Shown piece by piece: positions 26,314-35,609 of a stretch of 64,000 nucleotides of DNA. Position numbers and translations under genes: made by a program. The notes under the pieces are model-generated. The model was not told the DNA's origin, did not search any database, and saw only the letters and a program-made list of their open reading frames with translations. The stretch's first letter is position 1, and each line of letters opens with the position of its first letter. This stretch comes from Bacillus wiedmannii. Its GTDB lineage: Bacteria > Bacillota > Bacilli > Bacillales > Bacillaceae_G. Where the stretch lies: assembly GCF_001583695.1 (NCBI RefSeq), contig NZ_LOBC01000024.1, positions 1 to 64,000 of the forward strand. Reading direction: 5' to 3'.

Positions 26314-27436
26314 ATGTTATGTTTGCTGTTTTTGATAAGAAGTCTTCTGTCGGATAGTAGCTATTTTTTACAAGAACATTTGGTCCAAGGCATTTTACTG
26401 CAGGACAGTGACAGCTTAATGATTGTGCTGTTTTTGAAGCGCTCCATTTGTCATACGCTTCTTGTAGTGTGTTTGTTTGTACGTTACCTAGAAGAGGAAC
26501 GTCACCGAAATCAGTTACAATAATATTTCCATCGAAAATGTTGACGTTTAAACGAGAACGACCATCTGGATCGTTACGAACTGTTACATTTTTGCTTTCT
26601 TGTAATTTCTTAAATGTGGCGATGTCTCGCTCGTCATCGCTACAAGCGTAGAAAGGTAAAGTTCCAAATAACATCCATACATTTTCATCGCGAATTTCTA
26701 GTAAATGCTCAATTGCATCTCGAATTTCAGCTTTTGTTAAGATCTCTAGATTACTCGCGAAGTCACTTGGATACATTGGATGAACTTCATGACGTTTACA
26801 GCCCATCTCTTCGACAATTTGACGATGAATATGTTCAATATGCGGTAGAGTCCTTTTGTTTAACATCGTTTCGGCTGATACGAGTACACCTGCATCTGAT
26901 AGAGCTTTACTATTTGTAATCATTCGTTCAAATAATTTTGCACGTTGTTCATAAGTAGGTTTACGTTCCATCATTGCAAATCCACCTTCAACGAAGTCAT
27001 CAATTGTTCCCCAGTTATGAGATATATGCAATACGTCTAAATAAGGAATAATTTGTTCGTAACGTGCTAAATCTATAGTTAAGTTTGAGTTGATTTGAGT
27101 GCGAACGCCTCGTTCATGAGCGTATTTTAAGAGTGGTGTTACATAGTTGTCGACGGATTTCTTTGAAAGCATTGGCTCTCCGCCAGTAATACTTAAAGAA
27201 CGTAAATGAGGAATCTCATCTAATCGTTTTAATAAAAGTTCCATAGGAAGCGGATTTGGATCTTTCGGCTGTAATGTGTAACCAACAGCACAATGCTCGC
27301 AACGCATATTGCATAACGTTGTCGTTGTAAACTCAACGTTTGTTAATAGTAGTTTGCCGTACTCTTCAAGGTCCATATACGCTTCCCATGGATCGTAAGA
27401 AGGAGTAATCGGCTTCATTTTTTGTGATATCGTCAT
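26309..27436 (-). CDS. yfkAB: radical SAM protein YfkAB
   Basis: The 375-residue protein has the radical SAM cluster motif CNMRCEHC (about residue 42-49, CxxxCxxC), then SITGGEPML (the GGE SAM-binding motif), and a C-terminal Cys cluster SCHCPAVKCLG (about 350) characteristic of the YfkAB type. It is expected to bind two Fe-S clusters and act on an unknown substrate. The B. subtilis yfkA and yfkB are one gene here. AAAGGAG precedes the ATG. It is convergent with yfkD; the stop codon is overlapped by a dispersed repeat. Confidence 0.9.
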   Translation of the reverse strand: MTISQKMKPITPSYDPWEAYMDLEEYGKLLLTNVEFTTTTLCNMRCEHCAVGYTLQPKDPNPLPMELLLKRLDEIPHLRSLSITGGEPMLSKKSVDNYVTPLLKYAHERGVRTQINSNLTIDLARYEQIIPYLDVLHISHNWGTIDDFVEGGFAMMERKPTYEQRAKLFERMITNSKALSDAGVLVSAETMLNKRTLPHIEHIHRQIVEEMGCKRHEVHPMYPSDFASNLEILTKAEIRDAIEHLLEIRDENVWMLFGTLPFYACSDDERDIATFKKLQESKNVTVRNDPDGRSRLNVNIFDGNIIVTDFGDVPLLGNVQTNTLQEAYDKWSASKTAQSLSCHCPAVKCLGPNVLVKNSYYPTEDFLSKTANITF

Positions 27437-27649
27437 ATGAAATACTCCTTTGACTATTGAAATAACAATTTGTCCATTCTCTATAATAGAAGAATATGTA
27501 CTTTTTATAAAGTGAAACTTTTTTGTGAAAAAAGAGAGAGGGCTTACATTTGAATGAATGGCTGTGACAAAATTGATGAAATTTCATGCCCATAGCAATC
27601 ATTTTTGCGGTATAATAAAAGCATCTCGAATTAAAAGGAGAGTGCCTTC

Positions 27650-27832
27650 ATGGGAAAAGCAATTGAAGATAAAGATTCACAACTAGTATATTTAAAAGAA
27701 CGTTTAAATATGTTCATTGAAGTAATTGATACAATTGAACCTGAAGAAGTAGAGTTAGAAGATGTAGATCGTCTTCTTGCGATGTTAGATGAATTAGAAT
27801 TAAAATGTGAGCAATTTAAAAAAGACGAATAA
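27650..27832 (+). CDS. SE1561-family small protein
   Basis: The 60-residue acidic helical protein starts MGKAIEDKDSQLVYLKERL and ends ELKCEQFKKDE. The pattern matches the SE1561 family of Firmicutes small proteins. AAAGGAGAGTG precedes the ATG and a strong terminator follows, so it is a monocistronic expressed gene. Function unknown. Confidence 0.8.
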   Translation: MGKAIEDKDSQLVYLKERLNMFIEVIDTIEPEEVELEDVDRLLAMLDELELKCEQFKKDE

Positions 27833-27838
27833 TATATT

Positions 27839-27873
27839 AAAAAGGCTGCCAATGCAAAATTGGCAGCCTTTTT
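27839..27873 (+). terminator. intrinsic terminator
   Basis: AAAAAGGCTGCCAAT pairs with ATTGGCAGCCTTTTT over 5 bases. Confidence 0.88.
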
Positions 27874-28038
27874 CTGTATGGATAATAGAAGGACGGTAGA
27901 AAAAAAGGTATAATCAAGTTGTGAAAAATTTCATTTATGCTTTAATAGCGTGAAACAAATAAAAAGCTGAAGAGCATAACGATGGAATTTTCAGCTCATA
28001 ACGTTTTGGTAGCGTTCACAATTGAGGGGGAAGTAACA

Positions 28039-29559
28039 ATGGAAAAGCTTCAAGAAAGCATGTATCAACTAATTGTTGAAACGTCAACGAACTTACCGAA
28101 AGATGTTCGTCGTGCGATTCAACAAGCGAAAGAACGAGAAAATGCAGGGACTCGTTCTGCGATGGCACTTGGCACAATTACGAATAATATTAAAATGGCT
28201 GATGATAACATCTCGCCAATTTGCCAAGATACAGGGATGCCAACGTTTAAAATTTATACACCAGTTGGTGTGAATCAATTACATTTGAAGGAAGCTATCT
28301 ATAATGCGCTTGAGCGGGCGACAAAAGATGGTAAACTTCGTCCCAATTCTGTTGATTCTCTTTTTGGAGATAATAGTGGAAATAATTTAGGACCAGGTAC
28401 ACCGGTTATTAAGTTCGAACAATGGGAAAAAGATTATATTGATGCACGCTTAATCCTAAAGGGTGGTGGCTGTGAGAATAAAAATATTCAGTATAGCTTA
28501 CCGTGTGAATTAGAAGGACTTGGACGCGCTGGCCGTGATTTAGAAGGGATTCGTAAATGCCTTCTTCATGCTGTATACCAAGCGCAAGGTCAAGGCTGTA
28601 GTGCAGGTGTAATTGGTGTTGGTATCGGGGGAGACCGCACATCAGGTTACGAATTAGCAAAAAATCAATTATTCCGTACATTAGATGATGTCAATCCAGT
28701 ACCAGAGTTACAAAAACTTGAAGAGTACGTATTAGAAAATGCGAATAAGCTTGGCATTGGTACGATGGGATTTGGCGGAGAAACAACTTTACTTGGTTGT
28801 AAAATTGGCGTGTATAATCGTCTGCCAGCTAGTTTCTACGTATCTGTTGCGTATAATTGCTGGGCATATCGCCGCCTTGGCGTAACAATCCATCCTGTAA
28901 CAGGTGAAATTATGGATTGGCTATATCAAGAAGGTGAGGATACACTTCAGCAAGAAGCGCAAGAAAAAACAGAGCAACGTGAGATTGTATTACAAGCACC
29001 AATTACAGAAGAGCAAATTCGTGAACTTCGCGTTGGTGATGTTGTAACAATTAATGGCATGATGTATACAGGTCGTGACGCAATCCATAAGCATTTAATG
29101 GATAACGATTGTCCAGTAGATTTAAAAGGACAAGTTATTTATCACTGTGGTCCAGTTGTCGTGAAAGATGAAAATGAAAACTGGCAAATTAAAGCGGCAG
29201 GTCCAACGACAAGTATTCGTGAAGAACCGTACCAAGGCGATATTATGAAGAAATTCGGTATTCGCGCTGTCATTGGAAAAGGTGGTATGGGTGCAAAAAC
29301 ATTAGCGGCTTTAGAAGAGCATGGTGGTGTATATTTAAATGCAATTGGCGGTGCAGCGCAATATTATGCCGAATGTATTAAAGAAGTAAAAGATGTTGAT
29401 TTCTTACAATTTGGTATTCCAGAGGCAATGTGGCATTTACGTATCGAAGGATTTAAAGCAGTTGTAACGATGGATTCTCATGGTAATAGCTTACATGCAG
29501 ATGTTGATAAAACATCACTTGAAAAATTAGCTAGCTTTAAAGAGCCAGTATTTAAGTAA
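28039..29559 (+). CDS. fumA: class I fumarate hydratase (Fe-S)
   Basis: The 506-residue class I fumarase interconverts fumarate and malate in the TCA cycle. Cysteines for the 4Fe-4S cluster are in SPICQDTGMP (about 62), GGGCENKN (about 145) and LLGCKIG (about 240). The C-terminal beta domain (VGDVVTINGMMYTGRDAIHK) is fused, as in FumA/FumB. The ATG at 28039 with GAGGGGG upstream is chosen over an in-frame ATG at 27982. B. subtilis has only the class II enzyme, so this oxygen-labile type is a difference of this lineage. Confidence 0.92.
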   Translation: MEKLQESMYQLIVETSTNLPKDVRRAIQQAKERENAGTRSAMALGTITNNIKMADDNISPICQDTGMPTFKIYTPVGVNQLHLKEAIYNALERATKDGKLRPNSVDSLFGDNSGNNLGPGTPVIKFEQWEKDYIDARLILKGGGCENKNIQYSLPCELEGLGRAGRDLEGIRKCLLHAVYQAQGQGCSAGVIGVGIGGDRTSGYELAKNQLFRTLDDVNPVPELQKLEEYVLENANKLGIGTMGFGGETTLLGCKIGVYNRLPASFYVSVAYNCWAYRRLGVTIHPVTGEIMDWLYQEGEDTLQQEAQEKTEQREIVLQAPITEEQIRELRVGDVVTINGMMYTGRDAIHKHLMDNDCPVDLKGQVIYHCGPVVVKDENENWQIKAAGPTTSIREEPYQGDIMKKFGIRAVIGKGGMGAKTLAALEEHGGVYLNAIGGAAQYYAECIKEVKDVDFLQFGIPEAMWHLRIEGFKAVVTMDSHGNSLHADVDKTSLEKLASFKEPVFK

Positions 29560-29561
29560 AC

Positions 29562-29597
29562 AAAAATGCATCTCGAATGATTCGAGATGCATTTTTT
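29562..29597 (+). terminator. intrinsic terminator after fumA
   Basis: AAAAATGCATCTCGAA pairs with TTCGAGATGCATTTTT over three bases. Confidence 0.88.
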
Positions 29598-29685
29598 TGG
29601 TATATATAGAAAAACATGTTCAGCATGAAAGAATGCACGGCAACAGAAACTACAAGTATGATTATATATGGAAAGGAGACTATTT

Positions 29686-30468
29686 ATGAAATATAAATGG
29701 TTATATATCGGTCTCATTTTTTCAATTATGATGGCACTTGTTCCAGTTTCAGCATTAGCTTATACAAATACTCCACATAACTGGGGAATCCCGCGTCCTA
29801 AAAATGAAACAGTACCAGATGCAGGAAAGTTATACACAGATTTACTACAAAAAAATGGTGGGTTTTATTTAGGGGATACAAAGAAAAAAGATATTTATTT
29901 AACATTCGATAATGGGTACGAGAATGGATACACAGGGAAAATCTTAGATGTATTAAAAGAGAAAAAAGTACCGGCAACTTTCTTTGTAACGGGTCATTAT
30001 ATTAAAACACAAAAAGATTTGTTATTAAGAATGAAGAATGAAGGACATATTATTGGAAATCATTCGTGGAGTCATCCTGATTTTACAACGGTAAATGATG
30101 CGAAACTTCGTGAAGAATTAACGAGTGTAACGGAAGAGATTAAAAAAGTAACTGGGCAAAAAGAAGTAAAATATGTACGTCCGCCGCGCGGCGTATTTAG
30201 TGAAAGAACGTTGGCTCTTACGAAAGAAATGGGCTATTATAATGTATTTTGGTCACTTGCATTTTTGGATTGGAAAGTGGACGAGCAAAGAGGATGGCAA
30301 TATGCACATAATAATGTAATGACGATGATTCATCCAGGATCTGTTTTATTACTTCATGCAATATCAAAAGATAATGCAGAAGCACTTGCGAAAATCATTG
30401 ATGATTTGCGCGAGAAAGGGTATCATTTTAAAAGTCTAGATGACTTAGTAAAAAGCAATCAACCGTAA
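29686..30468 (+). CDS. pdaA: delta-lactam-biosynthetic de-N-acetylase PdaA
   Basis: The 260-residue polysaccharide deacetylase has a signal peptide ending near ALAYT. NodB-domain motifs: TFDNGYENG (motif 1, with the Asn typical of PdaA), NHSWSHPD (metal His pair), and RPPRG (motif 3). PdaA removes the acetyl group from muramic acid residues so that muramic delta-lactam forms in spore cortex, which is needed for germination. The ATG at 29686 has AAAGGAG 8 bases upstream; a frame start at 29668 overlaps that site. Expected to be under forespore SigG control; no convincing SigG promoter was located. Confidence 0.92.
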   Translation: MKYKWLYIGLIFSIMMALVPVSALAYTNTPHNWGIPRPKNETVPDAGKLYTDLLQKNGGFYLGDTKKKDIYLTFDNGYENGYTGKILDVLKEKKVPATFFVTGHYIKTQKDLLLRMKNEGHIIGNHSWSHPDFTTVNDAKLREELTSVTEEIKKVTGQKEVKYVRPPRGVFSERTLALTKEMGYYNVFWSLAFLDWKVDEQRGWQYAHNNVMTMIHPGSVLLLHAISKDNAEALAKIIDDLREKGYHFKSLDDLVKSNQP

Positions 30469-30491
30469 GCATGTATGCTTGCGGTTTTCTC
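30464..30491 (+). terminator. terminator overlapping the pdaA stop
   Basis: CCGTAAGCAT, GT, ATGCTTGCGG with one G-U pair is followed by T. Confidence 0.75.
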
Positions 30492-30527
30492 ATGCTATAA
30501 TGATGTGTAAAAAGGATGGGGAAACGT

Positions 30528-31391
30528 ATGTGGAGCGAACATGTTACGTTAGAGTATCCGTATCATTTTGAAGAGGTATTGAAACGTTTATCTTTTGATC
30601 CTCTTAACGTCATTCAATTAGATGAGAAAGTCATTTATGTCCCGCTTTGTATAGACGAGGAACAGATTGTTGTTCGCTTACAAGGGATTGGTACTGTTCA
30701 AAATCCACAGTTTTGGATCTCTAGTCAGGCAGGAGATCAAGAGAAAGTCATGAAACGAATGAGGGCCATTTTTCATTGGAATGAACCGTTTCAAGATATA
30801 CAAAATCATTTTTTAAACACATCATTACGTCCACTATTTGAAACATATGCTTATACTCCAATTATTTTAGAGTTTGATTATTTTGCTTGTCTTCTTCGCT
30901 GTATCATTCATCAACAAATAAATTTGAAATTTGCTACTGTGTTAACAGAACAGTTTGTGAAACGATATGGAACAGAGAAGAACGGTGTATTCTTTTTCCC
31001 CACTCCAGAAATAGTAGCAAATATTTCAATAGAAGAATTGAGGGAGCAGAAGTTTAGTCAGCGAAAGGCTGAATATATAGTAGGGTTAGGTCGAAGTATT
31101 GTCAGCGGTACATTAAATTTAGCGAGTATAGAAACCAGGGCGGATGAAGAGGTTTCCGCACAATTGTTACCAATTAGGGGGATTGGTACATGGACAGTGC
31201 AAAATTTTTTAATGTTCGGGCTTGGACGGAAAAATATGTTTCCGAAAGCGGACATTGGGATTCAGCGTGCAGTGCAAGGTGTATTTCAATTAGATGATAA
31301 ACCTGATGATGCATTTTTAGAAAAAGTGAAACAAGAGTGTGAACCATACTGCAGTTATGCAGCGTTATATTTATGGAAAAGTATAGAGTAG
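30528..31391 (+). CDS. AlkA-type DNA-3-methyladenine glycosylase (YfjP)
   Basis: The 287-residue base-excision repair enzyme removes alkylated purines. The HhH-GPD core is [31 protein letters not shown] (about 218-249), where the final Asp is catalytic. The [16 protein letters not shown] segment begins the helical domain. The start at 30528 ([14 protein letters not shown]) is chosen over 30516 because AAGGATGGGG would overlap the earlier ATG; it also fits YfjP. It is followed by the methyltransferase gene 10 bases later, so they are probably cotranscribed. Confidence 0.87.
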   Translation: MWSEHVTLEYPYHFEEVLKRLSFDPLNVIQLDEKVIYVPLCIDEEQIVVRLQGIGTVQNPQFWISSQAGDQEKVMKRMRAIFHWNEPFQDIQNHFLNTSLRPLFETYAYTPIILEFDYFACLLRCIIHQQINLKFATVLTEQFVKRYGTEKNGVFFFPTPEIVANISIEELREQKFSQRKAEYIVGLGRSIVSGTLNLASIETRADEEVSAQLLPIRGIGTWTVQNFLMFGLGRKNMFPKADIGIQRAVQGVFQLDDKPDDAFLEKVKQECEPYCSYAALYLWKSIE

Positions 31392-31401
31392 AGGTGTAAT
31401 A

Positions 31402-32781
31402 ATGATACAAAAGCAACATGAGAGTAAGTTGGAAGTTGGTCAAACGTTTCCTGTGACAATTAAACGTCTTGGGATTAACGGAGAAGGCGTTGGTTATTTT
31501 AAGAGACAAGTTGTTTTCATTCCAGGGGCATTACCAGGAGAAGAAGTTGTTGCTGAAACAACGAAAATTCAGCGTGGCTTCGCTGAAGCGAAAGTGAAAA
31601 AAGTTCGTAAAGCTTCACCACATCGTGTGAAAGCACCATGTCCGGTATATGAAGAGTGTGGCGGTTGTCAGCTGCAACATTTAGATTATAAAGAACAATT
31701 AAATCAAAAGCGTGATATCGTCGTACAAGCATTCGAGAAGTATATGAACAACAGTTTGGAAGAAAAAATTCGTCCAACGCTTGGTATGGAAAACCCATGG
31801 CATTATCGTAATAAGAGTCAATTACAAGTGGGACGTAAAGACGAAAAGGTTATTACAGGGCTGTATAAGCAAAATTCACATCAGTTAATTGATATTGCTC
31901 ACTGTATGATTCAACATAAAGCAACGAATGAAGCGACAAAAGTTGTAAGACGTATATTAGAAAAATTAAATGTTTCTATTTACAATGAGAAAAAACAAAA
32001 AGGTTTAGTACGCACAATTGTGACACGTACTGCAGTTCAAACAGGGGAAGTACAAGTTACACTTATTACAACAAAAGAAGAATTACCAAATAAAGATCAA
32101 TTTATCGCAGAAGTACAAAAACAGATGCCAGCTGTTAAATCAATTATGCAAAACGTAAACTGGCGTAAAACATCTGTTATTTTCGGTGATAAAACATTTA
32201 AATTAGCTGGAAAAGAAGTAATTCAAGAAACACTAGGTGATTTATCATTTGAATTATCAGCACGTGCATTCTTCCAGTTAAATCCAGAACAAACAGTTGT
32301 TTTATACGATGAAGCGAAAAAAGCAGCTGCTTTAACAGGCGATGAGAAAATTGTAGATGCTTATTGTGGTGTTGGTACAATCGGTCTTTGGCTTGCAAAT
32401 GATGCAGCGGAAGTACGTGGTATGGATGTAATTCCAGAAGCGATTGAAGATGCAAGAAAAAATGCGAAGCGTCACGGATTTACAAATACGAAATATGAAG
32501 CAGGTAAAGCTGAACAATGGTTACCGAAATGGGTAAAAGAAGGATGGCGTCCAGATGTAATTGTTGTCGATCCACCTCGTACAGGTTGCGATGATAAATT
32601 ACTGGAAACAATTTTAAAAGTGAAACCAAAACAAGTTGTTTACGTATCTTGTAATCCTTCTTCATTAGCACGTGATGTACAAGCATTAATGAAGAGTTAT
32701 GAAGTGGAATATGTACAACCAGTTGATATGTTCCCACATACAGCCCATGTAGAAAATGTAGTGAAGCTTGTTAGAAAGTAA
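31402..32781 (+). CDS. rlmD: 23S rRNA (uracil-5)-methyltransferase, RlmD/RlmCD type
   Basis: The 459-residue SAM-dependent RNA m5U methyltransferase has an N-terminal TRAM domain (about 10-70, [12 protein letters not shown]), a Fe-S cluster [14 protein letters not shown] (about 74-87), a SAM-binding [14 protein letters not shown] (about 313), and the catalytic [12 protein letters not shown] (about 415). It should methylate 23S rRNA uridine in place of RlmC and RlmD. GAGGTG precedes the ATG. It follows the DNA glycosylase gene closely. B. cereus-type genomes may carry a paralogue elsewhere, so the exact target base is uncertain. Confidence 0.88.
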   Translation: MIQKQHESKLEVGQTFPVTIKRLGINGEGVGYFKRQVVFIPGALPGEEVVAETTKIQRGFAEAKVKKVRKASPHRVKAPCPVYEECGGCQLQHLDYKEQLNQKRDIVVQAFEKYMNNSLEEKIRPTLGMENPWHYRNKSQLQVGRKDEKVITGLYKQNSHQLIDIAHCMIQHKATNEATKVVRRILEKLNVSIYNEKKQKGLVRTIVTRTAVQTGEVQVTLITTKEELPNKDQFIAEVQKQMPAVKSIMQNVNWRKTSVIFGDKTFKLAGKEVIQETLGDLSFELSARAFFQLNPEQTVVLYDEAKKAAALTGDEKIVDAYCGVGTIGLWLANDAAEVRGMDVIPEAIEDARKNAKRHGFTNTKYEAGKAEQWLPKWVKEGWRPDVIVVDPPRTGCDDKLLETILKVKPKQVVYVSCNPSSLARDVQALMKSYEVEYVQPVDMFPHTAHVENVVKLVRK

Positions 32782-32790
32782 AGTTTATTC

Positions 32791-32820
32791 ATATTCCCTC
32801 ACGATATGAGGGAATATTTT
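32791..32820 (+). terminator. hairpin between rlmD and truA
   Basis: ATATTCCCTCA pairs with TGAGGGAATAT over 5 bases, with a short T run. It may only attenuate into truA. Confidence 0.65.
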
Positions 32821-32837
32821 CTATGAAGGAGAGTAAA

Positions 32838-33575
32838 ATGAATAATTATAAATTAACGATTCAGTACGATGGTGCACGTTTTAAAGGATGGCAACGTCTC
32901 GGTAATAACGATAATACAATTCAAGGAAAAATCGAGAGTGTCATATCTGAAATGATCGGAAAAGAAATTGAAATTATCGGTTGTAGTAGAACAGATGCGG
33001 GTGTACATGCTTTGAATCAAGTTGCTAACTTTCAAAGTGATGAGAAGTTAGTGGAACATAAAGTGAAAAAATATTTAAATCAATATTTACCCAACGATAT
33101 TAGCATTACGAATGTAGAAGAAGTACAAGAACGCTTCCATGCTCGTTACAATTCTAAAGCAAAAACATATCTTTATAAAATTTGGAATGAAGAGCATACA
33201 AATCCATTTATGCGTAAATACAGCATGCATGTGAATAAAAAATTAAATGTGAAAAGCATGAAAGAAGCTGCGAAACATTTAGTTGGTTCACATGACTTTA
33301 CTGCTTTTTCAAATGCGAAATCAAAGAAAAAGTCTATGGTTCGAGAAGTATATACACTTGAAGTGATGGAAGAAGCAGGATTTGTACAAATTAGAGTAAG
33401 TGGTAACGGATTCCTTCATAACATGGTACGAAAAATTGTTGGAGCATTAATTGAAGTTGGATTAGGACAATTAGATGCGGACGCAATCCCAAATATTTTA
33501 GAGGAAAAACAACGTAATCAAATTAATTGTCTTGCTGAGGCGAGTGGTTTGTATTTGGAGAATGTTGAGTTTTAA
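32838..33575 (+). CDS. truA: tRNA pseudouridine synthase A, second copy type
   Basis: The 245-residue TruA enzyme modifies U38-U40 of the tRNA anticodon arm. The catalytic Asp is in GCSRTDAGVHA (about residue 52), and the GNGFLHNMVRKIVGALIEVG motif near the C terminus is typical. AAGGAG lies 7 bases before the ATG at 32838, so the in-frame ATG at 32823 is rejected. Bacilli usually carry another truA in the ribosomal protein cluster, so this is probably the paralogue. Confidence 0.9.
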   Translation: MNNYKLTIQYDGARFKGWQRLGNNDNTIQGKIESVISEMIGKEIEIIGCSRTDAGVHALNQVANFQSDEKLVEHKVKKYLNQYLPNDISITNVEEVQERFHARYNSKAKTYLYKIWNEEHTNPFMRKYSMHVNKKLNVKSMKEAAKHLVGSHDFTAFSNAKSKKKSMVREVYTLEVMEEAGFVQIRVSGNGFLHNMVRKIVGALIEVGLGQLDADAIPNILEEKQRNQINCLAEASGLYLENVEF

Positions 33576-33585
33576 TAAACAATAA

Positions 33586-33615
33586 AAAAATCGAGCTGTG
33601 TAAGCTCGATTTTTT
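33586..33615. terminator. bidirectional terminator after truA
   Basis: AAAAATCGAGCT pairs with AGCTCGATTTTTT over five bases. Confidence 0.85.
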
Positions 33616-33627
33616 ATTGTTTTGGCA

Positions 33628-33825
33628 TTAAGAAGATTTTTCTTTCTTCATACGTATCTTCAAATTCCAAAAAGCAGCAAGCATAATAGCTGCAAAGGAG
33701 CCGCTAATTGTTGCTAATAGTTTTGCATAAGGATAAGCATTCATATCAACTAGTAACATCATACATACAAGGGTAGGGAAGAAGGCTAAGTATTGTAATA
33801 ACTTTAATTTGTTATCATTACTCAT
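33628..33825 (-). CDS. small two-helix membrane protein
   Basis: The 65-residue protein has two hydrophobic segments (LLQYLAFFPTLVCMMLLV and LLATISGSFAAIMLAAFW) and a basic C terminus (KIRMKKEKSS). AAAGGAAC precedes the ATG. It is a monocistronic unit convergent with truA. I do not recognise a family. Confidence 0.65.
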   Translation of the reverse strand: MSNDNKLKLLQYLAFFPTLVCMMLLVDMNAYPYAKLLATISGSFAAIMLAAFWNLKIRMKKEKSS

Positions 33826-33931
33826 ATATATCGTTCCTTTCTAGTATGTTATATGTTTATTGTAGCATATTTTCCCAATTTTTATTTACACTTGGAAGCG
33901 GATTCATCCTACATTTGATTAAAGTTTCATT

Positions 33932-35335
33932 TCATATGTGTAAATGCAATTTTTTAATTCGATATTGTAAGTTTTGCCTACTTAATCCTAAAAACTTTGC
34001 AGCCTGTGAGATATTACCGTGATACTCTGTCAGAATTTGATTGATGTAGTTCTTCTCCATTGTCTCTATTGTGTGCTTTAACGTTTTAGGTGCATCATCC
34101 TCGTTATTAGTTAGGGAAGGTTGCATATTAAATTCTTTTTTTATTTGTTCACGAAAGCGAGTGGGAAGATGAAACGCTGTAATGATATTTTCATCTTCAA
34201 CTAAATTCATTGAACCTTCAATGATATGTTCCAATTCTCGTACGTTTCCAGGCCAATCATATGCATACAAGAATTCTCTTACATGTACATCTAGATCCGT
34301 TACGCCAAGTCCAAATTGAATGTTGTACTTTTCGATAAAGTGCTGCACAAGATCAGGAATATCTTCTTTTCGTTCACGTAAAGGCGGGAGACATAAAGTA
34401 ACGACGCTTAATCGGTAATATAAGTCTTCCCGTAATCGATTATGTGTAATAGCTTCAAGAGGATCTTCATTAATAGTTGCTATAATACGAACATCAATTT
34501 CTTTTTCTTGTGTGCCCCCGATTCTTCGTATTGTTTTTTCTTGTATAGCTCGCAGTAACTTCGCTTGAAGTGCTGGACTTAATGAGTTGATCTCATCTAA
34601 TAACAAAGTTCCTCCGTTTGCTTCTTCAAATAAACCAGCTTTATCGATAGCGCCTGTAAATGCACCTCGGTTCGTACCAAATAATAAGCTTTCCATTAGC
34701 GTATCAGGTATAGCAGCACAGTTTTGTGAAATGAACGGTTTTGTTGAACGTTGACTTTCATTATGGATACTTTGTGCAAATAGTTCTTTTCCAGTTCCTG
34801 TTTCTCCTACGAGAAGTATGGAGGAGGATGTACGAATTACCCTTTTTCCTTCCCCAATGGTTGATTGAATGGCTTCAGAATCACCAATTATGTGATCAAA
34901 GGTAAATTTAGTGTTTTGTTTTCGAGAAGAGTCCATTTTTATTGTTTGCTTTAAGTGATTCATCTCTTTTGAAATTTCAATAGCGCCTTTAATTTTTCCA
35001 TTTTCTATTATAGGGAAAGTATCGTTAATCGTCGTAATTTCTTGCCCTTTATTGTTAAAATACGTTTGTTTTATATTTTTGTTTGTTTTTCCTAATTTTA
35101 ATGCTTCTATAAGAGTACTATTTTTATTTTCTTCAAATGCGAATACTTCTAAAGGACTTTTATATAGCACATCTGAGCGCTCCATTGATTCAATTTCCAT
35201 CATTTTGCGGTTATAGATAATCGTTTTACTTTCCTCATTAATAATATGAATCCCGATATCGAGTTCATTGAGTAAAGTTTCATATAGCATATTCATTTCA
35301 ATGATCTGTTTAAAATTAATGTCTTCTGTACGCAT
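33932..35335 (-). CDS. sigma-54-dependent PAS/AAA+ activator
   Basis: The 467-residue RocR-like enhancer-binding protein has a PAS sensor at about 15-125 (IHIINEESKTIIYNRKMMEIE, IKGAIEISKEMN), an AAA+ domain with Walker A GETGTGKE (about 178), the sigma-54 contact loop GAFTGA (about 235) and Walker B GGTLLLDEI (about 255). The Fis-type HTH at the C terminus is NISQAAKFLGLSRQNLQYRIKKL. It hydrolyses ATP to open RNA polymerase-sigma54 complexes. It diverges from the lipoyl-like/permease operon, whose -24/-12 promoter and upstream dyad at 35406-35464 are its probable targets. The ligand is unknown; an amino acid is likely. Confidence 0.9.
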   Translation of the reverse strand: MRTEDINFKQIIEMNMLYETLLNELDIGIHIINEESKTIIYNRKMMEIESMERSDVLYKSPLEVFAFEENKNSTLIEALKLGKTNKNIKQTYFNNKGQEITTINDTFPIIENGKIKGAIEISKEMNHLKQTIKMDSSRKQNTKFTFDHIIGDSEAIQSTIGEGKRVIRTSSSILLVGETGTGKELFAQSIHNESQRSTKPFISQNCAAIPDTLMESLLFGTNRGAFTGAIDKAGLFEEANGGTLLLDEINSLSPALQAKLLRAIQEKTIRRIGGTQEKEIDVRIIATINEDPLEAITHNRLREDLYYRLSVVTLCLPPLRERKEDIPDLVQHFIEKYNIQFGLGVTDLDVHVREFLYAYDWPGNVRELEHIIEGSMNLVEDENIITAFHLPTRFREQIKKEFNMQPSLTNNEDDAPKTLKHTIETMEKNYINQILTEYHGNISQAAKFLGLSRQNLQYRIKKLHLHI

Positions 35336-35405
35336 AGATTATCTTCTCCTCATTTCACCCTATGAAGACTGACTTTTTATAATTTTATTAAAATTCTTAT
35401 AAAAT

Positions 35406-35464
35406 CGCAAAATTTTTTTGCTATTTTCCCTTTAAAACTTCTTGAATGATAGAAAAATTTTGCG
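35406..35464. promoter_or_regulatory. inverted-repeat upstream activating site
   Basis: CGCAAAATTTTT (35406-35417) and its exact reverse complement AAAAATTTTGCG (35453-35464) are centred about 80 bases before the sigma-54 promoter. The first arm also lies in a smaller dyad GCAAAA/TTTTGC (35407-35421). The layout suits two dimers of the activator. Confidence 0.7.
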
Positions 35465-35515
35465 GTTATGAAGATTTTTTCGTGAGGAATCCTCATTTTA
35501 AATAGGAATTGGAGA

Positions 35516-35532
35516 TTGGTATGCTTTTTGCA
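35516..35532 (+). promoter_or_regulatory. sigma-54 (-24/-12) promoter
   Basis: TTGGTATGCTTTTTGCA fits the YTGGCACGN4TTGCW consensus, with GG and GC exactly 10 bases apart. Transcription should start near 35543, about 67 bases before the first protein-coding gene. Confidence 0.88.
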
Positions 35533-35564
35533 TAAATAATAATTGAAATCTTTAAAGGAGGGAT

Positions 35565-35588
35565 ATGCAACGTTTCGGTACCAATTAA
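35565..35588 (+). CDS. possible 7-residue leader peptide
   Basis: AAAGGAGGGAT precedes an ATG that opens the frame MQRFGTN and ends at TAA 35586-35588, inside the leader of the sigma-54 transcript. The ribosome binding site is as good as that of the real gene 22 bases downstream. It could be a regulatory upstream frame or only a chance ATG. Confidence 0.35.
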   Translation: MQRFGTN

Positions 35589-35609
35589 TAAGAAGGAGGA
35601 GTTTATAAA

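Noticed and set aside
27506-27525. Sixth copy of the bcr1-like repeat (AAAGTGAAACTTTTTTG)
   Set aside because: Only the first 11-12 bases match the left arm, and no right arm is nearby.
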